Origin: Anaspis maculata
Lineage: Eukaryota > Arthropoda > Insecta > Coleoptera > Scraptiidae
Assembly: GCA_949128115.1 (NCBI GenBank)
Contig: OX421963.1
Span: 80,657,635 to 80,721,634 of the forward strand
Reading direction: 5' to 3'
Length of the DNA stretch: 64,000 bases
Part shown: positions 11,975-23,148 of the stretch, piece after piece
How the letters are laid out: every line of letters starts with the position of its first letter
Position numbering within the stretch: the stretch's first letter is position 1
Position numbers and translations under genes: made by a program
Notes under the pieces: generated by a model
Told to the model about the DNA's origin: nothing
Databases searched by the model: none
What the model saw: the letters and a program-made list of their open reading frames with translations, nothing else

Positions 11975-14484
11975 CTGAATCCAAATGGACAAGAATCAGA
12001 ATCAAAATATAAGCACTTTTTCAAAATTGATAGAAAAAATTTTTGAAATCCATTTTACTACTTGCGAAATTGGTTTCACTTCTACTGTTACTGAAATTTG
12101 ACAAAGGCTAAAAATGAGCTTCATGGCGAAATTGTTTGTTTTACGTAAGAACTCAATAATAAAATATTTCTATTTTTTTTCACAGGTACTTTGAAGAGAA
12201 GTCGTCTCCTTCTGTTGCAAAAGCTATCTCTGATGTGTCCATTAGAACGACTGCATTGATCTGGAAATATGTGGAGGAAAATGGGGCCACTACTTATCCA
12301 CAGCTAGGGCGCTAAATGAAGATTGTCTTTGTTAAATACCTTAGGATCGAGGACCGTACCTACAGATACATCTAGTGGCAAATCAATCGCAGCTGTTACA
12401 AGTTCAACGAATGAAATTTTGATTGAGCTCACCCTCGAGCTCAGCAAACCAATTTTTTTATGAAATTATGAGAAGAAAGAACACACCAGCTTGTTCTAGC
12501 GATCTTGTCATCAATCATCATTCATAAAAACGGATGTTATACCAGGCCGACGATATACCAGACCTGCAACAGCAATCTGAATACCCTGGCATCATACATA
12601 CCAAGCAGAGCACACCTATAATAATAACGTCACTACTATTTTCGATTCCCAGTTCTGATGCACATCCTTTTGTAACATGAAAAAGGAATGGACCAGATGA
12701 CCAATTTGAAGTGTCCGATGATCACGTTGCTATAAAATAGTTATTGTTTTGGTCCAGCATCCTGCAATTTTTTGAAGTGATTCCGTACCAGAACGTATAC
12801 CTATGTGACGTTAGAGCAGAACTAGAAAAAAATGCAAGATTCTACTTCTACATGAGAGCAAAAGAAGATTTCTCTTGGTTTATCTGCAAAAACCGTGAAA
12901 CAAATTGTATAATAGAAGATGCATCATTGCTATGTTTGGTATTCTTTGGTAGTGCAGAAGGCGGAATGATAATCACACAAGCAAGATAAGAAAAATTGTC
13001 GTAAGACAGAAGGGAAGTTCAACATTCTGTTGATACATAATTTATTTATTTGATTGTTTCGTTAATGGACAATTTGTTATAATTTAATCAGGTACTGTGG
13101 TAATAAAAATATAGAATGAAAATGCAATGATTTTGAATTTTTCGGGACTGATTTAGGTTGATAGCAAGTTAATAGCTTAAATAGTCTCCTTGGGTAAAAT
13201 AATGACGATTTGAAATTTCGCGGGGTTTCAGGGCGCAGGGCTGCAACCTCGAAAAGAAAAAAAACTTGCAAACAAAAAATAGAACTCTCGCGATGACGTC
13301 ATTGTGAGCATTCAAGGTCATTGTAGAAGCGACCGCGTTTTTGGCGCGAAAAAAAAAATTCAAACTCTGATCTTCATTTAAAGGATGGGGAAATTTTTTA
13401 AAATTTTTTTTTTGGGCGGAAATTATTGTGGATGACGTTTTTAATGATTTTATGAGGTAATCGTCTCAAAATAAAATTCATGCAAGGACCCTATTACCTT
13501 AGGATATGTTTAGTTTTGAACGGAAAATTATTTGAGTTCTTCTGCAGTGGATATGTCTAGTTTTGCTCGAAAACCCTGACTTTGGATGGCAATTCAAATA
13601 GGATTTGTTCAGTTTTGACCAATTTTCAATGCAGGAGCAGATGTAATTCAACAAAGAGAACCCAATACCTACCATTTTAAACGGAATTTTCATAAAATAT
13701 GGACATGTTCAGTTTTGCATGATCACTCCTCAACTACTGTCTAACTACTACAAAAACAGGTCGATTTTTATTCCCAGGGAGGCAGTTAAGAAACGTATTG
13801 CCAAATTTTTACCTTCAACTCCTTCGATCACCACCACCATGGAGGGTATGGAGGACCACCACCCTACACTACTATATAGGCGAGCGGCCGTTCCCTATTT
13901 TTCGAGCTATTGGCGAAAATCAGCGGCCACCAGAATGCGCTGAACGCAGTCAAACATGGTGGCCCAAGGGGCCTTGACAAATAGGTACCCAGCGCACAGC
14001 CCAGCGCCGTAGCGCAGTAGCACTCGACAGTTGACAGTACCTACTCCAAATCATAAGAATATTGACAGTTTTGACAGTTGAAAAATAATTAAAATTTTTT
14101 GTCTTCCTTGTTTTCGACATCGTCGTGAATGTCAGCGAGTGAGTGTTGTAGTTTGACTTGAATTACTGCGTTAGTATACGCCGATGGACACAATGCACAA
14201 TGCAGCAGCAAAAAACGATACGTAAGTTGGTGAAATGCTGGCCGAAAAATGCAATCTTTGAATGCTTATTTTACATTACAGGTGTTGAGTTGTGAGCCCC
14301 TTGCACACAAGGTGGAAATACTAAGCCCCCACAAGCACGCATCACGAAAATGAGCCAACAATCATCATTTAGGCCAGAAAGATGAACATTCTTTTGGAGT
14401 AATCGTGCGACTCATACAATGACTGTAAAGTGAAATTTCAGTCGCTAATAAGCATTCACCGCTGTCTAGAATAATAAAAAATCT

Positions 14485-15860
14485 GTTGTGGGGCGACACA
14501 AAACTTTCCCGGCGGTATCCAGAGACGTCAGTAATGATTTTGATCGAAGTGTCCCTTCGGGAGGGGGCGATTCGATTTGGAAATTGATGAAAAAATTCTA
14601 TTTAGTCGAGCGTTTAGCGAGCATCCTGCATCCATTGTTGAGCGGACAGAAAAAATGACAGGTTAGGTCAGTTTTCCAAGGTGATGAAATGATCCAAAAG
14701 GTAAAACTAGGTAGCTAACTGTTGTGATATCTCAAAAATGCAATGCTGGTTCCTTATTGAAATTTTTGTTCCTACTTTAGATATGATGATGAAATTACAA
14801 AAACTTAGGCCTCCGTACCTGATTTCGATTTGATCGGATCAATAATTCGGTAATTATCGTGACAGAACCGCTTAATTTGTACGATCGCATGAGTGGTTTT
14901 ATATTTTCAGGAGGAAAATTTCCGGGAAATTGGAGAGAAATTATTGGAAAATGTTCAAGAACCAGTTATCTATTCTCTAAAAAAAAAAACAATTCCAAGA
15001 AATCTGTTCACTGAATAAAATGTTGGAAAATTTGCAGTTTTTCCAGAGAGGAAAACTCGGCAACTGTTGATCCGATTTCGAAAATTTTTCCTCCAAAAAT
15101 TAGCTCAATCTTTTCTCTAACTTTTATTCACAGCATGTCTGCACCTAAAATTGATATTTCGTGGGGCCTACAGTGGGCCTACAGCATGTAGAAGTTTGCA
15201 TTGCGTTTTTCTCAAATTCACGGAATGTGCAAATTTAATTTTGAAAAAATTACAGTCGGAAAACCGAAACCGTGTCAACTCTGAAAATAGACCTGCACGA
15301 CGCTCAATACAATCTACTTTCGATATCAGTTGAAATTTCCAAAAAAAAGTCGATCCCCGAGCAGGAATAAATTTTTGAGTGGAGTCCTGCTACAAAAGCG
15401 AGTCGTGCTGGTCGAAACACCGCACCGGCGAGAGCCCCTCCTGAGTGGCAACAGCCAGGAGAAATTTCAAAAATTCATCACGCTCAACTGGAGAATGGTG
15501 GAAAACTGCAACTGCGGCCTCAATTTGACTCTTTTGTTGTGTTGCTTCCTGCCAAATCTGGTTCCAATCCATCGGATAGATTTTGAATAATTAATTGGTA
15601 AAGTTTTGAACTTTAACATTTTTTATTATTTGACAGATGACAGATAGGGCAATGTTTCCAACTGTTCTGAATACAGTTTTCCAAGAGCTTTCAAATGACA
15701 TATTGCAAGTTGAGTTCCGTGAGATATAGTTTCTGACATTTGATGATAGTGACAGTTGGATTTGACAGATGACAGCCAAAAACTAATGGGCTCTTTTCAG
15801 GAAACAACCATGTTTGTCTACCAAATATCAAGTCGATCCAGTCAACGTTACGGCAGTTAT
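14485..15860 (+). repeat. 1.4 kb dispersed repeat, copy A
   Basis: The region is collinear with 30640-32010 in the same orientation. Shared phrases include agcatgtctgcacctaaaat, ttgcattgc, atcggatagattttgaataa and acagttttccaagagctttc-like text in the same order. It has no credible coding frame and ends near a dinucleotide microsatellite. The class is unknown. Confidence 0.65.
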
Positions 15861-15878
15861 CGTGGAAGATCACAGACA

Positions 15879-15902
15879 GACACACACACACATACACACA
15901 CA

Positions 15903-15993
<91 letters not shown>
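15879..15993. repeat. CA / CGCA microsatellite
   Basis: A run of about 115 bases starts with CA repeats, passes through roughly fifteen CGCA (CACG) units and returns to CA repeats. The Thr-His and Val-Cys open frames across it are artefacts of the repeat. Confidence 0.95.
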
Positions 15994-15995
<2 letters not shown>

Positions 15996-16639
15996 CATTC
16001 TGAAAATGGTCTTAATCGTCTTGGGGGACCTCAAAACGGATATATCCGGTGAAATCTCAAAACTTTTTTTCTGCACGATTACAATACTTTCCCTCCGTGT
16101 TCGTGGGTGGGCCGGGAAAGTAAAATCATAGTTTATCAATAATAATTGAGTATTCTTCAATCATAAGTTTAACCATAGCTCATCGGTTGATGTTAGTGTT
16201 TTATTTCTACAATGGAAAATATTTTCATAACGATTAAGTTGTTCTAAATCTGAACTGATGAGGCGAGTGACGGATTCTGATTTGCAGGCCAGGTATCTTC
16301 TCTCAATACCGCTGGCGTTGATCTCCAGGCTCTCCGTCTGCTGTCACTGGCTTATCGGAGATGGCTTCACGAGTTCACAACACTGTTCTAACAACTGGTC
16401 CACAGAGCCTAACCTCCATGGTTTTCAATTATCCATTTATGAGACATAACAAAGTACAATAGTCTCAGTCACAGTGAGCCTCAGTCACCCCACACACGAT
16501 TAAATGACCTGCCTCAATCACTTCTTCGCACTTTGTCGAGAGGGGGCTGATTTGGTCACCAACATGACCATAAATATTGGGCAAATGAATCTGTATTATT
16601 GGCATTTTCTAAAACAAAAATAAGTTAGAGATAACTTAT

Positions 16640-17100
16640 TTTTGAGAAACTTTCTTTTATACCAGGAAGAGTTTTTGATTTCCGTACATGACACGGTCGT
16701 GCCTTTTGTGGATGCAGTGAAAAGTCTCGGAATTACTCTTGACATTGAATTTAGGTTCAAGGAGCATGTTAAGCAGCTGGTGCAAAGAGCTTACTCGGCG
16801 CTAAGGCTGATATACTCAAGTAGGCATTTTCTGACATTGCCCCTGAGAAAGTTACTTTGCGATTCATTGGTACTGTCGCATTTTAATTACTGTGACTTTC
16901 TTTACGGGCCCTGTTTGGATGTCAGCACCCAGAACAGAGTCCAGAGAGTTCAAAATTCCTGCTGTAGGTACGTTTTCGGTCTCAGACGTTATGATCATGT
17001 GTCACATAAAATAAATGAACTATTCTGGCTCAAAATGAGTAATCGTAGAAATCTTCATTTGGCCACTTTTGTTCACGGAATTCTCACAACAGCAAACTGA
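16640..17100 (+). pseudogene. 5'-truncated non-LTR retrotransposon (LINE) ORF2 C-terminus
   Basis: The open frame is the region after the reverse transcriptase palm of jockey/CR1-like elements: AVKSLGITLD, then a FNYCDFLYGPCLD block, then NRVQRVQNSCCRYVFGLRR. This part is typical of the thumb and C-terminal domain. It ends in a natural-looking stop at 17098. The catalytic palm and endonuclease are absent, as in the 5'-truncated copies these elements leave. Further fragments of frame continue to about 17280. Confidence 0.75.
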
Positions 17101-17280
17101 GGACCGCGATTCATGATGTTAACATTCGGAATTCTCAAAGGCTGACAATTCCTAAGCACCGAACGACGTTATACAGGCGGTCTTTCAGTTACAGTTCGGT
17201 TGTTCAATATAATTCTATCCCGTTTGGTCTTCACACAGAGTCAAAAAAGCTTTTCAAAACCAAACTGAAAAATATGTTAT

Positions 17281-17880
17281 TTGCGTCACAATACTCTTCT
17301 TGACTTTTTTGTTACATTTGAATTTTTTTTTCTCTTTCATCTTCGATTTCTTTTCTTTTTTCATGTGTATACCTGTGAAATGCAACTGCGGTTGGTTCTT
17401 ATTCGCTTGTTATATCTAATTTTAATTTTTGTAAATATTCACTGTAACTTTTTTTTTTCTTCTCTTCCATCATTGATTTTTTTTTTCATTCTTAATGTGT
17501 ATACCTGTGAGGTGCAACTGCGATTGGTATTCGCTTGATATATCTTATTTTAATTTTTGTAAATACTCACTAGAATTTATTTATTTCTTTTCTCTTTCAT
17601 CTTTGATTTTTTCTCTTTCTTTGTGTATATACCTGTGAAATGCAACTGCGGTTGGTATTCGCTTGTTATATTCAATTTTAATTTTTGTAAATATTCACCT
17701 TCACCTTTTAGAATATGAATTGATTTATTTTAAATCTTACTACCGCTGTATAATAATTTTATTTTGTATACTTATACGTGATTAAGTGGATTAGCCTCGC
17801 GGCTAGACTTCGCCACGCCAAAAAAGAATTTTTTTTTTCTTGGAATATAGACCATTTATTATTATTATTATTATTATACT
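17281..17880 (+). repeat. LINE 3' tail with three tandem units and a TTA-rich end
   Basis: A phrase gtatacctgtgaaatgcaac recurs with slight change at about 17366, 17498 and 17627, so the tail contains about three units of 127-132 bases rich in T. It ends in (TTA)n at 17858-17880, a common 3' terminus of such LINEs. This defines the 3' boundary of the LINE copy. Confidence 0.7.
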
Positions 17881-18119
17881 GCAACGAAATTCCATTCCCA
17901 ATGAACCCCCAGTTCTTGGCCCACTGTTACGAGTTCGTTACTGTTACGCTTTCACTGACAGCTATCACTGTTGACAACTGTTGTGATGTAAATGCGCACC
18001 GCGTTTACTACCTATTTGTCAAGGCCTCTTGGGCCACCATGTTTTATTGCGTACAGCGCCACCACGCGGAAAAGATTTTCGCCAATAGTGACCACGGGCG
18101 TACAACAACGATTTTTTAT

Positions 18120-19140
18120 TTTCAATAGTAAGTACTAGATGGGGGTGTGCCGCTTGTGAATTTTTTTCAAAATCGCCCCATGGGAACTCTCGTCAGGGCC
18201 CCATTTCCATCTTTTTTTCAAAGTCATGTTTTCTTCATCTTTTGCATTCGGCAGCTCATAACTCAGCGACTATTAATGACAAAGCAAAGATTTTTTCACC
18301 AATACATTACCTGGATATTACCAATACCCTTCACATTACCTTTGTGTTGCATTTCATGATAATTACCTTCCTGGACCATAAGAACATAAGAGGTGCAGAA
18401 ATACGTCACAAGAACTTTGATATGCGGCAAGCTATATCAATTTCTTAAAATAAGTGCACATATATGCGAGAACATATGTAGAGAATACTCCAAAGATGTT
18501 TTTGGGAATAGGGCGTTGCAATAGGACTCTTGATTTTTGAATTATGATTTTTTTAAAACCGACACTGATATATGCGAGCGCCGGCCGAGCGGCCAAATTG
18601 GCGAGAAATGTGGATTTTTATTGTGGTTGGGAAAACATGGAAGTAAAAGCCACAACAGCGGTCTTTCTTTTGCTTCACTCAATCCTATATGTATCTACCT
18701 AATGAATAAGTTGTGAAAAACAAGACTGCTCTTTGTTATTTATTCAACCCCAAGTAATGCAAGATGCAAGTAATAACATCTTTAATAATTAGGTAGGTAA
18801 AAAATAGTTGGTTTCCGACTCCGATTTGAAAATTTAATGGGCCAGATGCGACGTAATAGGGGATTCTAGTATATGGAGTGGTCGAAAGTGCGCAGCAGCA
18901 AGTTTGCTGAAAAGGCGGCAATTCAAACGATTCGTGCAAGTTTTTATTTTTACATGGGATATTGGCCAAATCGGTAGTTTTTTCATACAAAAAATTGTTC
19001 TACGTGTACTAAATTTATAGAGCATGAAATTAAATACAATTTTTGAATACTAACGTTATATACGATGCGATTTTTTTTCTCTGAAAGTCAGTATTTTACA
19101 AATGAATAGTGTGAAAACACCGAAAACAACATCGATCGAG
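18120..19140. other. Noncoding, nothing recognised
   Basis: The stretch is AT-rich with only short open frames and no clear repeat boundary. Confidence 0.3.
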
Positions 19141-19149
19141 CGGGCGAGA

Positions 19150-19558
19150 GGCTATCACGTGACAACAGCGGTGCTACCAACAGTACCAACAGTGGCTTGT
19201 ACTGGGTCCGGAAACTCTTGTAAGGGCCCACTGGAGTGAATTAAGTGCAGGGAACATAAATATGTGTCTTTTGTAATATCTGCGATACTTTGTGACCAGT
19301 GTCACCACCAAAAGGTTTACATAACCTTATCCATTTTTCTGACTTGTTGCATCGCGCACAGTTCTTTAAATGACCTCGAAATTGACGGTTGGAGATATCA
19401 CCTTCACGGTATTTTAAGCATGTTTTTGGAAATCTTTCAAAATAAAACAAGTTTTGCTCATTGTAGCGGCTATCACTTCTGCAGTTCCAATAACAGAAAT
19501 GTTTATTGGATCCACCACTATTTTCGCCGATTTCCATTGTGCAGTAATCACTGAACAC
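19150..19558 (-). pseudogene. THAP-like zinc-finger fragment with frameshift
   Basis: Read on the minus strand from 19558, the frame contains HFCYWNCRSDSRY, then FYFERFPKT, and later KSEKWIRLCKP, a spacing reminiscent of transposon-encoded THAP domains. After a shift of frame near 19265 the sequence reads TYLCSLHLIHSSGP and then a PDPV run, the usual Cys-x2-His close and its tail. The frameshift suggests a pseudogene. A single exon of a live gene with a misread boundary is possible but less likely. Confidence 0.4.
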
Positions 19559-19559
19559 A

Positions 19560-20185
19560 CACCCTATTGTTCAATTATACTTTTTAGTGAACTAAAACTT
19601 ACGAATCTATAGCGAAAATTAGTATTTACTCAATTTTACGTGTTAATTTTCGGAATTTGCACGAATTCTATCACGTGACCGGAGTGTACCAATGACAAGC
19701 CCTTCACACTTCGCACATGCGTCAGGAGAAAAGGTAAATTAGATTCGTCTATCTCATAGGTGATGAAGGTGATGGTAAATTTGATACCACGACTCATTAT
19801 AGTAAACAATGATAGGACCGATACTTGCATATGAGCAGTGCCAGTTTATAGCCCTTGGGCGGGACTTACCAGCTATAAATAACAGTTGTTTACAATCTGA
19901 CCGCTTCAGCCAAAGCAGCTTGAGCCGGGCAACGAATCGTTTTACTTCACCACAAGAACGCTAGATGTCGGGGCTGTTTTTTTGCACTGTTCATTCACAT
20001 CGCGACCTCTAGGGACGTTATCAGGAGGCCGCGGTTGGACTACTATTACTAGTTATACAATGACGTAAGTTTTGAAGCACCAGCTCCCTGTCCATAAGCA
20101 TTGAATTGTGAATCTACATGTTAATTTTCATGACTCCAACTTTTTTTGGTTCATGAGTTGGAGGTTTTGCAATTTTGATCACATG
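19560..20185. other. Noncoding, nothing certain
   Basis: No coding exon or defined repeat boundary is seen. A CACGTG-containing phrase occurs at 19672 (tatcacgtgacc) and also at 19155. Confidence 0.3.
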
Positions 20186-20923
20186 TATTATAGTAGGTTC
20201 ACTTGTACCGTGATTCTAGTTGGCTGTGAGATTTTGTTTCTAAGTTATCAAATCTGATATTTGAAAACTCCCTAGAACTTGGCAGTTGGTTGCATTTTTT
20301 TTGAAAGTTTAGGCTTGACGGCAAGATCAACAACTTTACCGTTTGTCAAATCGAGTGTCAAATAGACTGAAAATCACGAGTTTCACGAAAATTGTGGTGA
20401 AATTGTGCCCATTACTGTGAAAACTGTGTTTGCGCCTCAGCTTGTGTCTTGAACAATTACGTCCAGTGCCTATTTTAAAGTCCTCGAGAGTGCCATCAAG
20501 AACTCGCTTCTGGAAGAAAAAATAGGCGGAATAGGTGCTGGGCATGTACCCCAAACCGTTCAGCTTTGCGGAGAAGACGTGAATCTATTTTCAAAAACCA
20601 CATAATATGGAAGCATTGTGAACTATTCCTGGTTTTTAAAAGAAGTACCCACACTCTGGAAGGCTGGAAACGATGGGAAGCTGAACCCTCCTGATTTTTA
20701 TGGGGATGGGATTCATCGGCGTTAATACTTGATTTCACTGCTCAGGACATCGTACTGGAATAAGAAATTTGCGGAACTTGTGATAGGTGAACATCACACC
20801 AACATAACCTATCTTTCGAAGCCAGACGCTCAGGCGCACACTAGGCAGTTGGACGTGAAGTCTACAATGCCAAACTGTGAAATTTGCCCAGCCTACTAGA
20901 ATCACGGTACAAGTGAACCTAGT

Positions 20924-22100
20924 CCAGTGGCGCAGCCAAGGGGGGGGCTATGGGGCTATAGCCCCCCCCCCCAGACAGTCTTGCTTTTCCACCGAAGCAA
21001 TGGAAAATGTTGAACAAAATAATAAAAATATTGTGTTCGACTGTTACCTTCTTCATCATTTTGAAAATAGATCATTAGTCTTTCTGTGTAATAGTTGCAC
21101 TGCGATTGGATTGCGCGTTTTTTTCTTCAATTGGTGCGGAGAGAGAAACTCTTCCGGTTTAAGGACGGAGTTGAATGGACCTTTTCAATAAAGGCGGTCT
21201 CTCTCGCACGATTTACGTCACAGCCCCACATGAACGGAGTTTCCCTTGGAGATATTAAGCGCCGTTAGCTAGACACCACCAACTGCGCGGTACGAACGCG
21301 CACGCATCTGTCTCTCTTTTCTGAAAAGGTCTATTGGTAAGATAAGCGTTGCGGAATCAATCCCTGTGGGTTTATTTTTTGACAGAATCTCACCATTTAG
21401 GTTTCTTCCGAAAGCTACAAGGGTGCACTTTGGTTTGAGCCCATTGGCATTTCCAAAATCAAAAAATCAATTACTCATCCAAAAATAAAAAAGATATTTT
21501 TCGATTTTGGAAATGCCAATGGGCTCAAACCAAACTGCATCCTTGTAGCTTTCGAGAGAGACCTAAATGGTAAGATTCTGTCAAAGAATGAACCCACAGA
21601 GATTATTGATTCCACAACGCTTATTTTACCGATATAACTCCATCCTTAAGCAAGTATACTCACCTACCTATCAGGCTTATTTTGTAACTTCTCGTTCACT
21701 AACGACTCGTTAGCGAACGATTATCGTTAAGACTGCCACTATCGATAGATCTAACAAGAGCACGAAAAACCGTATTTCGTGAACAGCTGCGTTCGGCCGT
21801 ATCGTTTGTATGTGCCGAACGATCGTGTATGACGTTTCTACGTGCGCACAGCGCAGCTGTCAGTTTGCAAGTGTCATTACTACCATTTATTACTGTCATT
21901 TTCCCTGCAAACCCAGGGAATACTGAATTTAATACCTACTTCAATTTAAGGTAGGTAACATAGGTACCACAATGATTATACTCGAAAATATGATGACCAA
22001 GACCCTTTTTCCGGGGGGGGGGGGGGTTCGCCTTTGGCGCAGCTCGCTTTGCTCGCGTTCGTTAGCCCCCCCCATGGCTATATCCTGGCTGCGCCACTGG
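20924..22100. mobile_element. hAT-like non-autonomous element inserted into family E copy 1
   Basis: The ends ccagtggcgcagcca and its inverted copy tggctgcgccactgg bound 1177 bases. The flanks aacctagt (20916-20923) and aacctact (22101-22108) form an 8-base duplication with one difference. CAGTGGCG-type ends and 8-base duplications are hAT traits. G runs follow both ends. No transposase frame is present. A large foldback repeat occupies the centre. Confidence 0.7.
21159..21650. repeat. Foldback repeat inside the hAT-like element
   Basis: About 21335-21470 and 21498-21635 are near-exact inverted copies with arms of roughly 130 bases (tccaaaatc against gattttgga, then tggtttgagcccattggc against its complement). 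The outer ends ttaaggacggagtt and aactccatccttaa also pair. A small block at 21173-21338 with its own inverted ends (aatggaccttttca) interrupts the left arm. Confidence 0.7.
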
Positions 22101-22249
22101 AACCTACTATACTATTGTAGACAAAAAAAGCTGAACGACAGATGGATGACTTTTCTAATTTTTGATCTGTGAATCAGCTATACTGTCATCAAGAATATGC
22201 CACCCATAACCAATAATGCTTTGTCATTTTCTGTGTCAAATGGGACAGG

Positions 22250-22561
22250 ATGTTCAATGAATCTGTTAGGGTGCAAATTATTCCTCTTGTGGAAAGTGGT
22301 ATCGCGTGGAAGACGGTAGCAGACCTTCTCAGTAACAGGAAAGGGACGGTTTACAACGTTATGTGCAGGTGGCGGAAAAATTCAACGCTGACACGGCAAC
22401 CAAGTTCTGGCAGACGCAAAGCTATACCTACTACCGAAGCCAAAGATCAAGCATTGATCCAAATGGTCTATGTCCAGATCACGGCGTTTGCTCTGACCGC
22501 CAATATTTGGCAACACCTCTTAAAATTGAGGCATGGGTATGTACCGTTGCGGACTTTTTAA
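22250..22561 (+). pseudogene. Tc1/mariner-like transposase N-terminus, decayed
   Basis: The open frame begins MFNESVRVQIIPLVESG and holds a helix-turn-helix pair followed by RKGTVYNVMCRWRK and a SSGRRKAIPTTEA linker, the paired-like DNA-binding layout of Tc1 transposases. The frame breaks at 22561. Fragments resembling a catalytic-core strand (PEKVTAWAG near 23015) follow out of frame, so the rest is ruined. No terminal repeats were fixed around it. Confidence 0.65.
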
Positions 22562-23148
22562 AGTGGACGACAGTTCACAGATTTTTCAGGATTCTGGCCT
22601 GAACGTCGCATGACAGCAAGCCAACTCGTTGACATTTTCGTCCACTTTATTATGGCCGCAACCGTACAACATCCATACCTAACGACAATAGGCGATTGCC
22701 GATCGACTTTATTGGGGAAAATTCGTGTAGGAAGTTTTAGGGAATTGATTGTTAGGAGAAGTGTAAGTTGCCGCCAGGCAACGTTGGCTGTTACGTCAAT
22801 TGGAGGCACGTAAAAACTGTCACTTTGCTGTCTTGTGCAGTCCACTACCACTACCAGCAAACTTTTGTTCCTGTGAACCCTTGAGACCCCGCAGGCTCTC
22901 TTTTGGGCCTTACATCGACGACCAGCGTCGTCGCAGACCTTTCTCTGCATCATACCTAGCTTTCACTTAAGAACAGCAACATCGACTGTGGACCGAGTCC
23001 TCCGCACACACCAACTGTTGGCACGCCAGAAAAGGTCACCGCTTGGGCTGGCTGCGTCGTCATATCAGTCTCCTTTTTCTGAAGATTTTCTGCCTAGACC
23101 TCACATGGAGATCCGCATTCGATATTCTACAGTTCGCTACCTTTGTAA

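Larger units (their letters stand above)
8238..13730. mobile_element. 5.5 kb interval bounded by 34-bp inverted repeats, enclosing a THAP pseudogene
   Basis: The left repeat (8238-8271, starting aggagtgatcatgcaaaact) and the right one (13697-13730) match at 33 of 34 positions in inverted orientation. CAACTG precedes the left end and CAACTA follows the right, a possible imperfect target duplication. A motif near GGATATGTCTAGTTTTG recurs just inside both ends (8435, 8467, 8494; 13502, 13549, 13601, with the right terminal repeat containing another) and once at 9599, as expected for transposase-binding subterminal repeats. A decayed THAP-domain gene lies inside. A P-element-like or other THAP-bearing DNA transposon is the best guess. 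The superfamily is inferred. Confidence 0.6.
13875..18115. repeat. Widely spaced inverted repeat around the LINE region
   Basis: About 13880-14050 and 17950-18110 are inverted relatives. The clearest shared phrases are tacctatttgtcaaggc, ttgggccaccatgtt and attttcgccaatag, in matching order over about 150 bases with indels. They lie 4 kb apart and enclose a copy of the 1.4 kb repeat, a microsatellite and a LINE fragment. They may be ends of one old large element or two independent copies in opposite orientation. Confidence 0.5.
20191..22109. mobile_element. TA-flanked DNA transposon (family E), copy 1, split by a hAT-like insertion
   Basis: The left end TAGTAGGTTCACTTGTACCG faces its inverted copy on the right. 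The right terminal repeat is interrupted at 20923/22101 by another element. Removing that element restores a 30-base terminal repeat ending GAACCTACTA, flanked by TA on both sides (20189-20190 and 22110-22111). The interior, about 730 bases once the insertion is removed, has no transposase. TA duplications suggest a Tc1/mariner-like mover, which is inferred. Confidence 0.75.

Noticed and set aside
14191..14234. Candidate first exon: ATG, 13 codons, then GTAAGT
   Set aside because: Good local shape, but no downstream exon with matching phase could be identified; the sequence after it is repeat.
15691..16160. Open frames rich in Val-Cys or Thr-His
   Set aside because: They are translations of the CA/CGCA microsatellite in three frames.
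15879..17720. CRISPR-like or other spaced direct repeats
   Set aside because: The repeats are a microsatellite and three LINE-tail units, not regularly spaced short repeats, and the genome is eukaryotic.
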